Source of the DNA: Natronomonas gomsonensis
GTDB lineage: Archaea; Halobacteriota; Halobacteria; Halobacteriales; Haloarculaceae
DNA length: 64,000 bases
NCBI RefSeq assembly: GCF_024300825.1
Contig: NZ_CP101323.1
Location: 806,001 to 870,000, forward strand
Reading direction: 5' to 3'
In this document: positions 1 to 9,952 of the stretch, piece after piece
Layout of the letters: every line of letters starts with the position of its first letter
Numbering within the stretch: the first letter of the stretch is position 1
Notes under the pieces: generated by a model
What the model was told of the DNA's origin: nothing
What the model saw: only the letters and a program-made list of their open reading frames with translations
The model's database searches: none
Program-made: the position numbers and the translations under genes

Positions 1-444
1 CGATATCTCCATCGGACGAGCGTCGACGGCCGCCACACCTTTCGCTGTCTCTCGAAGGACCGCTGTGTCATCCACGAACTCATCGACGAGGGGTTTCTCG
101 TCGATTCGGTTCAGTACCGCGACGGCGTCGAGCGACACGTCGGCGCGGTCGTCGGCCAAGAGGTACTTCACGGCGTCCTCGAGGCGGCGGGAGAGGCCGT
201 CGGCGTGAAACTCGAACGAATCTCGCCGCTGGGCGACGACGGCGAGACCGCCGTCGAGACGCGCTGGAATCTGACACCGGGACAGGCCCTCGCGTTGGAA
301 ACTGCCTACGAGATGGGCTACTTCGAGGTCCCGAAAGACGTGACCTCCGCGGAGGTCGCGGCGGAACTCGGCGTTTCGAAATCCGCGTTTCTGGAGCGGC
401 TGCGGCGGGGACAGGCAAGGCTCCTTGGGGCCGTATTCTCCTAA
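1..444 (+). CDS. C-terminal part of an HTH-10 (bacterio-opsin activator-like) regulator
   Basis: The reading frame is open from the first base, so the gene starts outside the window; 147 residues are visible. The last ~55 residues (TPGQALALETAYEMGYFEVP followed by TSAEVAAELGVSKSAFLERL) match the HTH-10 DNA-binding domain of the haloarchaeal Bat/bacterio-opsin-activator family. The segment before it looks like the sensor-linked part of such proteins. Full-length members usually carry GAF or PAS domains upstream, which cannot be seen here. It lies 55 bp before a large histidine kinase on the same strand, so a sensory connection is possible but unproven. Confidence 0.85.
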   Translation, partial: RYLHRTSVDGRHTFRCLSKDRCVIHELIDEGFLVDSVQYRDGVERHVGAVVGQEVLHGVLEAAGEAVGVKLERISPLGDDGETAVETRWNLTPGQALALETAYEMGYFEVPKDVTSAEVAAELGVSKSAFLERLRRGQARLLGAVFS

Positions 445-499
445 ACCGTCGGCAAGCCTACATACCCGTTTATTACCCTGAGGTACCTCTTGAGAGTGG

Positions 500-3400
500 G
501 TGCCCAGCGAACACGTGCAGACCCCGACCGTAACCTACGTCAGTCCTCCCGAGGGGACCACAATCGAAGCCGAACTTCTCCCGGAGGTCCCGTTCGAACG
601 AGTCACGTCTGCGGCGGCCGTCGACAGCACAACCAAGTGCGTCGTCATCTCCGCCCACGACGGCTGGACCGACACTACCGAGGGCCTCCGGCGACGAATC
701 CCAGAGGTCCCGATTATCGTCACTGGAGCGGCCGACCCCGGCGTCGGAGCACTCGCCTCCAGACTCGGCGTCGAGTACGCACCGACGGAGCTGTTCACGA
801 ACGGCGACGAGACCCTCGCCGAACGGATACACGCGGTGGTCGACAGCAGCGACGCCCCGGCTGGGCGCAACGAACGGGCGTTGCGCGATTTACACTCGCT
901 TTCGACCGGCGACGGTGACTTCGAGGCGAAACTCGAACGCATCCTCGAAGTCGGCCGGGAGTATCTGGACCTCGACATCGGCTTTGCCACCTCCATCGAT
1001 ACGGGCAAGAAGACGTTGGAGATGCTCGCCGTCGCTGGCGATGCCGCGTTCGACGCTGGCGACGTGTTTCCGCTTGAAGAAGCCTATTGCAAAGCGACCG
1101 TCCGCGGAAACGGGCTGTTGGCAATCGCCGACGCGACCGACGGCTGGCAGGATGACCCGGCCTATGAATCCGGTTTGCGGTGTTATCTCGGTGGCACGCT
1201 CAGTATCGACGGCGAGGCCTACGGGACGGTGTGTTTCGGTGGGACCGAACCGAGAGCGGCCTCGTTCACAGAGTCCGAGCGGACGTTCGTCGAGTTGCTC
1301 ATCGACCGTGCAAGCTATGAACTCGAACGAGAACACCGGGAGGCGGAACTGCAGACGGCACGAGACGAGTTCGAGACCGTCTTAGAGCGCATCGACGACG
1401 GGTTCTTCGCGCTCGATACCGATTGGTGTATCACCTACGTTAACGACAGCGGATACGAGGTTCTCAGCGAGGCCGCGGCGGAGAGCTACGCAAAAAGCGA
1501 CCTCCTGGGAGAAAACCTCTGGGCGGCCATCCCGGACGCCGTTGGTGGGCTCTTCGAAGAGCACTACCGACGGTCGATGGAGACTCAAAAACCGGAGTCG
1601 TTCGAAGCGTACTACGAGCCGCTCGGCGTTCACCTTGGCGTCGAAGCGTACCCCTCCGACGAGGGACTGTCAGTGTTCTTCCGAGACGTGACCGACGAAA
1701 AGCGTCGCAAACGAGCGCTCAACGACCTTCACTCGACGACCCGAGAGTTGATGAGTGCGACCGACCGGACGGAAATCGCAGAAATCGTCAGCAGGGCCGC
1801 CGGTGATATCCTCGGACTCTCGTTTAATGCCGTCCGGTTGTACGACGAGAAGGCCGACCGACTGGTCCCCACGGCCCTCAGCGAGAAGGCCACCGAGGAG
1901 ATGGAGCCCCTCCCGGCGTACGTCCCCGGTGAGGGGTTGTCGGGGACGGCGTTCCAGCGACAACGGATTCTCGACACCGAAGAACACGACAGACCGATTC
2001 CGGACTCCTACGGCCCGATACGCGCGGCGGTCGCGATACCGCTCGGCCAGCACGGAACACTATCTATCGGCAGCGAAAATCCCGACGGAATCGACGACGG
2101 GGCACGGAGTCTCGCAAACATTCTCGCGACGAACGCGGAAGCCGCACTCGACCGCACCGAACGCGAAGCACAACTCAGACAGTACCGTGCGGTCCACGAG
2201 AGCGTCCGGGAATCGGTGTTTCTCATCGATGCAGATGGCGACTTTCGGTTGGTAACGGACCCCCTAGCCGAGACGCTCGGCGTCGACCCCGACTCGCTTA
2301 TCGGGCGCTCCGTCAAGGGATTCCTCACCGAGACCGGTTACGAGACGGGTGAGTTGCTCTTGGCCGACCTCCACCGGATGGAGACAGCGGGAAGTCGAAG
2401 CTACGAGACGGCACTTCTGACCGTCGACGGCGAGGAACTGCCCGTCGAAATCGAACTCTCGCAGTACCCCGGCGAGGAGTTCCTCGGGAGCGTCGGCGTC
2501 GTCCGCGACCGGAGCGAACTCGAAGCCGAACGGGCGCGCTTCGAGAACCTCTTCGAGCAGTCGCCCGACGCCATCACCGACGCGACGCTGACCGACGACG
2601 GACCCATCATCCGGGACGTCAACCGCTCGTTCGAGGAGACCTTCGGCGTCGAGAAGGCCGAGGCGGTCGGCCAGTCGACAAACGACCTCATCGTCCCCGA
2701 GGGCGACCGACCGGAAGCCGAACGGCTCGACGAACTCGACCCTGAAGCGTTGACCGACCCTATCGAGGTGAGTCGGCAAACGCCGAACGGGGTACGGACG
2801 TTCCTCTTCCGCGGTGTCTCCTACGGCCGGGCGACCGAGGGGCCGCGCGCGTTCGGCATCTACACCGACATCAGCGACCGGAAGGCGGACCAACGGCGCA
2901 TCAAGATGCTGAACCGGGTGTTGCGTCACAACCTCCGGAACACCATCGGCGTCGTTCAGGGGTATCTGGACCTTCTCAGAGACGACGCCGATGGTGAAAC
3001 CCTCGAATACGTCGACAGCGCGAGCGACGCCGCCGAGCAAATCGCCGCCATCACCGAGAACGTCCGTGACATCGAACGGGCGTTCGACACCGCCGGGAAC
3101 GACGTCGATCATCAGACTGTCGATCTCTCGTCGGTGGTCGAAGACGCCATCGAACGGGCACACACCCAAAACACCGAGGCGACGTTCAGAACCGACGTGG
3201 CGGGCGTCCCCGTCTACGGTGACGACCTGCTGCGGAAAGCCATCGTGGAACTCGTAGAGAACGCGGCGTTACACGGTGGCGACGCGCCCAACGTTACGGT
3301 CAGCGGGTCGGTCGACGACGAGACGGTCACCATCAGAATCGAGGACGACGGTCCCGGCGTCCCCGAACGCGAGCGGCAGGTCGTCTCCGGCGAGCGAGAC

Positions 3401-3541
3401 ATCACGCAACTCGACCACAGTCGGGGACTGGGACTGTGGCTCGCTCACTACGTCGTCGAATCTCTCGACGGCTCGCTGTCGTTCGACGATGACCACGACG
3501 GTGGCGCCGTCGTCCTGTCGCTGCCGCGCCCCGAGGCCTGA
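500..3541 (+). CDS. Multi-domain PAS/GAF sensor histidine kinase
   Basis: A 1013-residue cytoplasmic histidine kinase with no obvious membrane segment. Domains read in order: a receiver-like N-terminal fold (about 1-115), GAF (about 135-275), PAS (about 285-400), GAF (about 415-555), two PAS modules (about 560-800), a histidine phosphoacceptor helix (RVLRHNLRNTIGVVQGYL, near 815) and an ATPase domain. The N box is LVENAALHGG and the G boxes are DDGPGVPE and GLGLWLAHYVVES. The start is a GTG at 500, and the N-terminus runs straight into the receiver-like fold. The H-box with HNLRN is the usual haloarchaeal type. No response regulator lies next to it; the upstream HTH-10 gene is the nearest candidate partner. 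The input signal is unknown. Confidence 0.93.
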   Translation: MPSEHVQTPTVTYVSPPEGTTIEAELLPEVPFERVTSAAAVDSTTKCVVISAHDGWTDTTEGLRRRIPEVPIIVTGAADPGVGALASRLGVEYAPTELFTNGDETLAERIHAVVDSSDAPAGRNERALRDLHSLSTGDGDFEAKLERILEVGREYLDLDIGFATSIDTGKKTLEMLAVAGDAAFDAGDVFPLEEAYCKATVRGNGLLAIADATDGWQDDPAYESGLRCYLGGTLSIDGEAYGTVCFGGTEPRAASFTESERTFVELLIDRASYELEREHREAELQTARDEFETVLERIDDGFFALDTDWCITYVNDSGYEVLSEAAAESYAKSDLLGENLWAAIPDAVGGLFEEHYRRSMETQKPESFEAYYEPLGVHLGVEAYPSDEGLSVFFRDVTDEKRRKRALNDLHSTTRELMSATDRTEIAEIVSRAAGDILGLSFNAVRLYDEKADRLVPTALSEKATEEMEPLPAYVPGEGLSGTAFQRQRILDTEEHDRPIPDSYGPIRAAVAIPLGQHGTLSIGSENPDGIDDGARSLANILATNAEAALDRTEREAQLRQYRAVHESVRESVFLIDADGDFRLVTDPLAETLGVDPDSLIGRSVKGFLTETGYETGELLLADLHRMETAGSRSYETALLTVDGEELPVEIELSQYPGEEFLGSVGVVRDRSELEAERARFENLFEQSPDAITDATLTDDGPIIRDVNRSFEETFGVEKAEAVGQSTNDLIVPEGDRPEAERLDELDPEALTDPIEVSRQTPNGVRTFLFRGVSYGRATEGPRAFGIYTDISDRKADQRRIKMLNRVLRHNLRNTIGVVQGYLDLLRDDADGETLEYVDSASDAAEQIAAITENVRDIERAFDTAGNDVDHQTVDLSSVVEDAIERAHTQNTEATFRTDVAGVPVYGDDLLRKAIVELVENAALHGGDAPNVTVSGSVDDETVTIRIEDDGPGVPERERQVVSGERDITQLDHSRGLGLWLAHYVVESLDGSLSFDDDHDGGAVVLSLPRPEA

Positions 3542-3676
3542 CGGCGCACGACACTCGACGCCCCCGGCGCGTGAACGGAATCCGGCATGGCATACCGTGA
3601 TATCCTCGCTCGATAGTCACAACATTTGCTCATAAACCGCTAAACGTTCAAGCGGATGCCCTTCGAGGGACGGCGT

Positions 3677-4066
3677 ATGGTCGACCCGTACGCGCTCACC
3701 GAGGGCGAGACGTTCACGCACAGTCGGACGTTCACCCCTGCCGATGTCGAGCAGTTCGTCGAACTGTCGGAGGACGAAAACCCACATCACGTCGAACCCG
3801 ACGACGAGGGCCGACTGGTCGTCCACGGCCTCCTGACGGGGACGCTCCCGACGAAAATCGGCGGCGATTTGAACTACATCGCCCGGGAGTTGAACTACAC
3901 CTTCCACCGACCGGTGTACACCGGCGAGGAAATCCGCTGTGCGATGACTGTCACCTCCGTCACCGAACGCGATGACGGAGTCCGTCTCCAGACCGAGTAC
4001 GTCTGCCGCAACGAAGACGACGAGGTGGTGTTGTCCGGCGACAGCGACGGCGTGGTCTACGAGTAG
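3677..4066 (+). CDS. MaoC-like (hot-dog fold) dehydratase domain protein
   Basis: About 129 residues with a MaoC/R-hydratase-like pattern: an opening 'EGETFTHSRTFT', then 'DVEQFVELSEDENPHHV', then 'VHGLLTGTLPTKI', corresponding to the hydratase Asp/His region and the following glycine-rich helix. The family hydrates enoyl-CoA or related acyl groups; the true substrate is unknown. An in-frame ATG also exists at 3656. I prefer 3677 because a TATA-like CATAAAC at 3631-3637 would put the transcription start near 3656-3660. The gene stands alone between a kinase and the convergent aroA. Confidence 0.75.
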   Translation: MVDPYALTEGETFTHSRTFTPADVEQFVELSEDENPHHVEPDDEGRLVVHGLLTGTLPTKIGGDLNYIARELNYTFHRPVYTGEEIRCAMTVTSVTERDDGVRLQTEYVCRNEDDEVVLSGDSDGVVYE

Positions 4067-4083
4067 CGAACGCCGAGGGAGCC

Positions 4084-5394
4084 TTACTTCTCTACGTCCG
4101 CACCGAGGTCGTACAGCACCTCGAAGAACTCGGGGAACGACACGTCGACGTGTTCGGCGCCCTCGATTGTCGTCTCGCCGTCGGCGACGAGTGCAGCGAC
4201 GGCCAGCGACATGACGATGCGGTGGTCCTCGTAGCCTTCGACGGTGGCGCCTTCGAGGCCGCCGCCGTGAACGACAAGTTCGTCCTCGTACTCCTCTACG
4301 TCGACGCCCATCTTCGTCAACTCCGTGGCCATCGCGGCGACCCGGTCGGTCTCCTTCAGACGGACGTGCTCGCAGTCCGTAATCCGGGTCGCCCCCTCGG
4401 CGGCGGCGCCGAGTACCGCGATGGTCGGCAGCAGGTCCGGCGTATCGGCGACGCCGACCTCGATACCCTCCAGTTCGGATTCCGCGACCGAAATCGCGCC
4501 GTTCGCGCGGTCCCACTCGATGTCCGCGCCCATTCGTTCGAGAATGGAGACGATGGCCGAATCTCCCTGTGCGCTGGGGTAGGCCCCCTCGACGAGCAAC
4601 TCGCCGTCGGCGGCGAGAGCGCCCGCCGCCAGCAGATACGACATCGACGAGAAGTCACCGGGGACGTGGTACTCGCCGTCGGTCGGTTCGTAGGATTGCC
4701 CGCCCGGCACCCGGAAGCCCTCGGCACCCGAGGCCCGAACCTCGGAGTCGTCGCCGCCGATGACCTCGGCGTCGATGCCGAAGTCCGCGAGCACCTCCAG
4801 TGTGATGTCGACGTACGGCGCGGATTTGAGGTCGGTCGTGAGGTCGATTTCGAGTCCGCCCTCGGTGACTGCGCCGGCCATCAGCAGACCGGTGATGTAC
4901 TGTGAGGACACGTCGCCGCGGATGGACACTGCATCGCTGTCGATGCCGTCGCCGACGACGAGCGGTGCCTGTCCGTTTCGGCGGGTCGACTCCGCTCGCG
5001 CACCGAGGTCACCGAGAGCATCGAGAAGTGGCCCCTGCGGTCGCGAGCGAAGCGACGCGTCGCCGGTCAACACCGCGAGGTCCTCGAGGAGGGCGCCGGC
5101 CGCGGCCGTCAGGCGCATCGTCGTCCCGCTGTTGGCACAGTCGACGACGTTTCCGGGCGTCTCAGGCGCTCCCTCGAAGCCGACGACTTCGAGGTCGTCG
5201 TCGACGCGTTCGGTCGACCCGCCGTAGGCTTCGACGGCGCGGGCCGTCGCCTTCGTGTCGGCGCTGAAAAGCGGGTTCTTCACGAGCGCCCCGCCACCGT
5301 AACCGGCGGCGAGGATAGCGCGATGGGTATAACTCTTCGACGGCGGCGCCCGGGCGCTCCCGCGGACCCGCGAGGGCGAGATGCGAACGTCCAT
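4084..5394 (-). CDS. aroA: 3-phosphoshikimate 1-carboxyvinyltransferase (EPSP synthase)
   Basis: 436 residues, normal for the family. It transfers enolpyruvyl from phosphoenolpyruvate to shikimate-3-phosphate, step six of the shikimate pathway. Diagnostic segments are the N-terminal [14 protein letters not shown] substrate loop, '[19 protein letters not shown]' (PEP-binding NSGTT motif), '[17 protein letters not shown]', and '[17 protein letters not shown]' followed by '[19 protein letters not shown]'. The gene is convergent with the MaoC-like gene. Other shikimate and aromatic genes in the window are tyrA (6.8 kb) and aroK-aroQ (20-21 kb), so the pathway is scattered in small clusters. Confidence 0.97.
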   Translation of the reverse strand: MDVRISPSRVRGSARAPPSKSYTHRAILAAGYGGGALVKNPLFSADTKATARAVEAYGGSTERVDDDLEVVGFEGAPETPGNVVDCANSGTTMRLTAAAGALLEDLAVLTGDASLRSRPQGPLLDALGDLGARAESTRRNGQAPLVVGDGIDSDAVSIRGDVSSQYITGLLMAGAVTEGGLEIDLTTDLKSAPYVDITLEVLADFGIDAEVIGGDDSEVRASGAEGFRVPGGQSYEPTDGEYHVPGDFSSMSYLLAAGALAADGELLVEGAYPSAQGDSAIVSILERMGADIEWDRANGAISVAESELEGIEVGVADTPDLLPTIAVLGAAAEGATRITDCEHVRLKETDRVAAMATELTKMGVDVEEYEDELVVHGGGLEGATVEGYEDHRIVMSLAVAALVADGETTIEGAEHVDVSFPEFFEVLYDLGADVEK

Positions 5395-5472
5395 ATCGGC
5401 GGGTGGTGGGCCGCCGACAAAGGCCTGCCGACAAGGGGTAGGGCTTTACTCCTCCCGCCCCCGGCATCCGGT

Positions 5473-6642
5473 ATGAACCCCGACCTCTCTGCGCTCGATG
5501 CGTTTCTCGAGGAGGCGGACCTCGACGGCTACCTCGTCGAGGCCGACGGCGAGGACTCCGACCAGCGGTACCTTTCCGGCTTCACCGCTCCCGACCCCTT
5601 CGTGACGCTGTACACCGGCGAGGCGCATCTCCTCGTCTCGGCGCTGGAGTACGGCCGCGCGAAGCGCAACGCACGCGCCGAAACCGTCGAACGCCACTCC
5701 GAGTACGACCACCGGAAGAACCTCGAAGAGTACGGCCAGACGGAGGGCGGCCACCGGACGCTCGCCGCGTTCCTCGACGCCCACGATGTCGAATCGGTCG
5801 CCACACCGGCCGACTTCCCGCTCGGTACCGCCGACGGCCTCCGCGAACTCGGCGTGACCGTCGAAGCCGACTACGACGACACCGTCGAATCCATTCGGGC
5901 GACGAAGACCGACGAGGAGGTCGAGCACATCCGGGCGGCACAGAAGGCAAACGAGGCCGCGATGGCCCGCGCCGAGGAACTGCTCGCCGAGGCCGACATC
6001 GAGGACGGAACGCTCGTTTTCGACGGCGAGGCGCTCACCTCCGAGCGCGTCAAACAGGAAATCGAAATCGAACTCCTGCGCCACGGCTGTGCGCTCGACG
6101 AGACCATCGTCGCCTGCGGGGCCGACGCCGCCGACCCCCACGACCGTGGGTCCGGCCCGCTTTCGGCCAACGAAGCCATCATCATCGACATCTTCCCGCG
6201 CTCGAAGGAGACGGGGTACTACGCCGACATGACCCGGACGTTCTGTGTTGGCGACCCCTCGGCGGAAATCGCCGAGTGGTACGACCTCACGCTGGAGGCA
6301 CAGGAGGCCGCGCTGGATGCCATCGAAGCGGGCGTCACCGGCAGCGAGGTCCACGGCGCGGTGTGTGACGTCTACGAGGACGCCGGATTGCCGACCCTTC
6401 GAAGCGACGAGACGACCGAAACCGGCTTCATCCACACGACGGGCCACGGCGTCGGTCTCGATATCCACGAGTTCCCGCGGGTCTCCGAACAGGACAACGA
6501 ACTCCAAGCCGGCCACGTCGTCACGGTCGAACCCGGCCTCTACGACCCTGCAGTTGGCGGCGTCCGCATCGAGGACCTCGTCGTCGTCACCGAAGACGGC
6601 CACGAGAACCTCACTGACTACGAGAAATCGCTCGTGTTGTAA
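5473..6642 (+). CDS. M24-family Xaa-Pro aminopeptidase/dipeptidase
   Basis: 389 residues. An N-terminal creatinase-like domain (about 1-140, with DGYLVEADGEDSDQRYLSGFT) is followed by the 'pita-bread' metallopeptidase domain. Metal ligands are visible as 'IIIDIFPRS...YYADMTRTF' (two Asp), 'HTTGHGVGLDIHEFPRV' (His), 'VVTVEPGLY' (Glu) and 'GVRIEDLVVVT' (Glu). Such enzymes cleave an N-terminal residue from Xaa-Pro peptides. The frame extends upstream to 5323, but the ATG at 5473 is preferred because the upstream translation is low-complexity and overlaps aroA's promoter region. It is divergent from aroA. Confidence 0.92.
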   Translation: MNPDLSALDAFLEEADLDGYLVEADGEDSDQRYLSGFTAPDPFVTLYTGEAHLLVSALEYGRAKRNARAETVERHSEYDHRKNLEEYGQTEGGHRTLAAFLDAHDVESVATPADFPLGTADGLRELGVTVEADYDDTVESIRATKTDEEVEHIRAAQKANEAAMARAEELLAEADIEDGTLVFDGEALTSERVKQEIEIELLRHGCALDETIVACGADAADPHDRGSGPLSANEAIIIDIFPRSKETGYYADMTRTFCVGDPSAEIAEWYDLTLEAQEAALDAIEAGVTGSEVHGAVCDVYEDAGLPTLRSDETTETGFIHTTGHGVGLDIHEFPRVSEQDNELQAGHVVTVEPGLYDPAVGGVRIEDLVVVTEDGHENLTDYEKSLVL

Positions 6643-6825
6643 TCCGGTAAGCTACAAACCCCCGCCAGTCCTACCGGCACACGGCGGCGATGATGAGGCA
6701 CCTACCCCCGCTCCGAGCCCCTTGTGACGACGCCTACTCCTGAGCCGCCATTCGACGCGACCACTGCGTACTATCGCTCGGGGCCAGACGAACGCCTTTT
6801 GACTGACGGGGAGCAATCCATCGCC

Positions 6826-7557
6826 ATGCAACTGCTCGTCGTCGGCGCGGGAGAGATGGGCCGGTGGTTCGCCCGTCACAGCGGCGCCGACGCCGTCGCC
6901 TTCGCCGACCGCGACCCCGAGGTGGCCCGAGAGGCTGCCGACGAGACGGCCGACGCCACGACAGTCCCGCTGGACACCGACGAGCGATTCGAGGTCGTCT
7001 GTGTCGCCGTTCCGATGACCGCTGTTCCCGACGTTATCTCCGAATACGCCTCAAAAGCGACCGAGGCAGTCGTCGACGTATCCGGGGAGATGCGCGATTC
7101 GGTGGCGGCGCTGTCGACACACGCCGACGGCCGCGAGCGGGCGAGTTTTCACCCGCTGTTTTCGGCGTCGAACGCCCCCGGAAACCTCCCGGTCGTCGTC
7201 GATTCGGGCGGGCCGACGGTCGATGCCATCCGCGAATCGCTCTCGGCGGCCGGCAACAGGGTCTTCGAGACGACGCCCGAAGAACACGACCGAGCGATGG
7301 AGACGGTGCAGGCGAAAGCGCACACGGCGGTGTTAGCCTACGCGTTGGCCGCCGAGGAGGTCGACCCGCGGTTCCAGACCAACCTCTCGGAACCGCTCGA
7401 TGAGTTGGTCGACAGAATCGCCGGCAACACGCCCGAGGTGTACGCCGAGATTCAGGAGCGCTTCGAGGGTGGCGACTCCGTCGCCGAGGCCGCACGCGCG
7501 CTCTCCGAGGCCGACCGCGAGTCGTTTCTGGACCTCTATGAGGAGGCGGGACGATGA
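6826..7557 (+). CDS. tyrA: Prephenate dehydrogenase
   Basis: 243 residues. It converts prephenate to 4-hydroxyphenylpyruvate in tyrosine synthesis. The protein opens with a Rossmann dinucleotide site, LLVVGAGEMGRWFA, followed by 'VAFADRDPEVARE'. Further family features are 'VVCVAVPMTAVPDVISEYA', 'VVDVSGEMRDSV', 'SFHPLFS' and the helical 'TPEEHDRAMETVQAKAH' segment. The frame is open from 6724, but the ATG at 6826 sits directly before the nucleotide-binding strand, which decides the start. Its TGA overlaps the ATG of the methyltransferase gene by 4 bp, so the two are probably translationally coupled. Confidence 0.9.
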   Translation: MQLLVVGAGEMGRWFARHSGADAVAFADRDPEVAREAADETADATTVPLDTDERFEVVCVAVPMTAVPDVISEYASKATEAVVDVSGEMRDSVAALSTHADGRERASFHPLFSASNAPGNLPVVVDSGGPTVDAIRESLSAAGNRVFETTPEEHDRAMETVQAKAHTAVLAYALAAEEVDPRFQTNLSEPLDELVDRIAGNTPEVYAEIQERFEGGDSVAEAARALSEADRESFLDLYEEAGR

Positions 7558-8975
7558 CCGACACCGACGCCATCCTCGACAACGCCCGGTATCTCCGGAA
7601 CGTCCGACCCATCGACCCCGAGGAGATTTACGAGTACGTCGACGGCCAACCGCACCCGGCGGTCGTCCGCGAGACGCTGCGCGAACACGCCTTCGAGTTG
7701 GGGGTTCGCGAGCGCGAAGACGGCACGTTCGTCCCGGTCGAAGACGGCACGATAACCCCGGCGTTCGACGGCGTCGAGCGGTTCCCCGAGGCCTACGCCC
7801 GCCGCCTCGAAGACCTCCTCGTCGATCGATACGGCCCCGGTTGGCCGAAGGGTGACAGCGGCGCCGGCCTCCGGGAGCGCATCGACCGCCTGAAGGAGGC
7901 GTACTTCGCCGACGAGGCGGTCACCTACGACGAGGACACCGCCCTCGCCTACGCCATCTACCACCTGCCGGATTACTACGCGGCGATACAGTACGTCCTC
8001 GACGAGGTGGGTCGAGCAGGGCTGCTCGGTCGCCGTCTCCGGGTACTGGAGGTCGGCGCCGGCACGGGCGGGCCGGCGCTCGGCATCCATGACTACCTTC
8101 CCGAGGGGACCCTCGTCGAGTACGACGCCGTCGAACCGAGCGCTGCCGCGGACATCCTCGAAGCGATGCTCGAGGAGACGCGCCCGGGCTTTGCGACGAT
8201 GGTCCACCGCGAACGCGCCGAATCGTTCGCCCCCGACGGCGAGTACGACCTCGTCGTCTTCGCCAACGTTCTCTCGGAGTTGGACGACCCCGTCTCGGTC
8301 GCCAAGCGATATCTGGAGTTCCTCACCGACGACGGAACGCTGGTGGCGCTGTCGCCCGCAGAGGAGCGAACGGCGACTCGGTTGCGGAACATCGAGCGTG
8401 GCCTTCTGACTCGCCGCGAGGACGCGACCGTGTACGCGCCGACGGTTCGACTCTGGCCCGAGGAGTCCCCGGAGGACCGCGGGTGGACGTTCGCCCGTCA
8501 GTCGGACCTCGAACCGCCGGCGTTCCAGAGCCGACTCGACCGGGCCGCAGTCGACGGGAACGACGACGGCCTCGCCGCCGGCGACGGGACGTATCTGAAT
8601 ACGGACGTTCAGTACGCCTATCTCCTGGTTCGGACCGACGGGAAACGGGCCATCGAATACACGCCGGACCCCGACGAGGTGGCGAAGATGGCCGAGATGG
8701 AGTCCCACGTCACCGACCGAATCGACCTCGACGCGCTGAAACTGTCGCCGAACCTCGCCGAGGAGGGCAATCCGCTGTTCAAAATCAGCGACGGTTCGGA
8801 GGCCGTCGACCACTACGCCGTCCTCACGCGGGAATCGGCGCTCAACGAATCCCTCCTCCGTGCGCCGTACGGCACGCTGCTTCACTTCGAGAACGTCCTC
8901 GTCCTGTGGAACGACGACGAGGAGGCGTACAATCTCGTCGTCGACGCCGAGACGGTCGTCGACCGGCTTAGCTGA
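7554..8975 (+). CDS. Rsm22-like SAM-dependent methyltransferase
   Basis: 473 residues. A central class I methyltransferase domain is shown by the SAM loop VLEVGAGTGGPALGIHDYL, the acidic strand 'YDAVEPSAAA', and 'YDLVVFANVLSELDDP', which matches the Rsm22/mitochondrial small-subunit methyltransferase family. The N-terminal helical region (about 60-160, with LAYAIYHLPDYYAAIQYVLDE) also fits that family, whose members are linked to ribosome assembly. The zinc or Fe-S cysteine cluster known in some Rsm22 proteins is not apparent. It overlaps tyrA by 4 bp on its 5' side, although no functional link to tyrosine synthesis is evident. Confidence 0.8.
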   Translation: MTDTDAILDNARYLRNVRPIDPEEIYEYVDGQPHPAVVRETLREHAFELGVREREDGTFVPVEDGTITPAFDGVERFPEAYARRLEDLLVDRYGPGWPKGDSGAGLRERIDRLKEAYFADEAVTYDEDTALAYAIYHLPDYYAAIQYVLDEVGRAGLLGRRLRVLEVGAGTGGPALGIHDYLPEGTLVEYDAVEPSAAADILEAMLEETRPGFATMVHRERAESFAPDGEYDLVVFANVLSELDDPVSVAKRYLEFLTDDGTLVALSPAEERTATRLRNIERGLLTRREDATVYAPTVRLWPEESPEDRGWTFARQSDLEPPAFQSRLDRAAVDGNDDGLAAGDGTYLNTDVQYAYLLVRTDGKRAIEYTPDPDEVAKMAEMESHVTDRIDLDALKLSPNLAEEGNPLFKISDGSEAVDHYAVLTRESALNESLLRAPYGTLLHFENVLVLWNDDEEAYNLVVDAETVVDRLS

Positions 8976-9031
8976 CCACTCCGAATCGGTCCGTGCGGTG
9001 AACTTTTGCGCCGCCGGTACCCACGGCTCGT

Positions 9032-9808
9032 ATGGATATTCTGCTGACGAACGACGACGGCATCGACGCCGTCGGCATCCGGGCGCTGTACGACGCCTTG
9101 GAGTCGGTGGGCGACGTGACGGTGATGGCACCGAAGGTCGACCAGAGCGCGGTCGGGCGACAGCTCTCGCAAAACGTCGAACTGACCGAGCACGAACTCG
9201 GCTACGCCGTCCAGGGAACGCCGACGGACTGCGTCGTCGCCGCCCTCGGCGCGATGGATTTCGACCCCGACATCGTCGTCTCCGGCTGTAACCGCGGGGC
9301 GAACCTCGGAGAGTACGTCCTCGGCCGCTCGGGAACCGTCTCGGCAGCCGTCGAAGCCGCCTTCTTCGGCGTCCCGGCCATCGCCGCATCCGTGTACTTC
9401 CCGGCCGGTGACATCACGTTTCAGGAGTTCACCCCCCAACCGGAGCACTTCTCGGAGGCAACACGCGCGGTCCGGTACCTCATCGAACACGCCTTCGGTG
9501 CGGGCGTCTTCGACGACGCCGACTATCTGAACGTCAACGCGCCGCTGCCGCCCGAGGAGGGCCACGCCGACATGGAAATCACCCACCCCTCACACGTCTA
9601 CGAGATGGACGCCGAAAACGAGCGCGGGACGGTGACGATTCGCGACCGCATCTGGGAGATGATGGCCGAGGGGTCCGTCCCCGACCCGCAGGGCAGCGAC
9701 CGACGCGCGGTCGTCGAGGGCCGCGTCAGCGTCTCGCCGCTGACGGCACCGCACACGACCACCCGCCACGAGGCCCTCGACGGACTGGCGGAAGCCTACG
9801 ACGGGTGA
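9032..9808 (+). CDS. surE: 5'/3'-nucleotidase SurE
   Basis: 258 residues, typical for SurE, a metal-dependent nucleoside monophosphatase. The N-terminal ILLTNDDGIDAVGIRAL carries the paired Asp metal ligands. 'VMAPKVDQSAVGRQLS' contains the family's Ser ligand region. 'VVSGCNRGANLGEYVLGRSGTVSAA' corresponds to the SG-x-N-x-G loop, here with Cys before Asn. The ATG at 9032 follows the methyltransferase stop by 56 bp, with its own short spacer, so it may have a separate promoter. Confidence 0.95.
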   Translation: MDILLTNDDGIDAVGIRALYDALESVGDVTVMAPKVDQSAVGRQLSQNVELTEHELGYAVQGTPTDCVVAALGAMDFDPDIVVSGCNRGANLGEYVLGRSGTVSAAVEAAFFGVPAIAASVYFPAGDITFQEFTPQPEHFSEATRAVRYLIEHAFGAGVFDDADYLNVNAPLPPEEGHADMEITHPSHVYEMDAENERGTVTIRDRIWEMMAEGSVPDPQGSDRRAVVEGRVSVSPLTAPHTTTRHEALDGLAEAYDG

Positions 9809-9952
9809 ACCGAACGACGAGCGTCGGGTCAAGAGTTCACTGATGAACCTTCTGGCCCGCGTTCGGCCATCAACCGTTTATGTCGCTGTCGAGTACGAAT
9901 CAACGATGCGACAGACACGGCAACGCAAACTGACGACGGAGGCCGATACGAT

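Noticed and set aside
7536-9389. Long minus-strand frame opposite the methyltransferase and surE
   Set aside because: Arg-rich antisense shadow of two confident genes.
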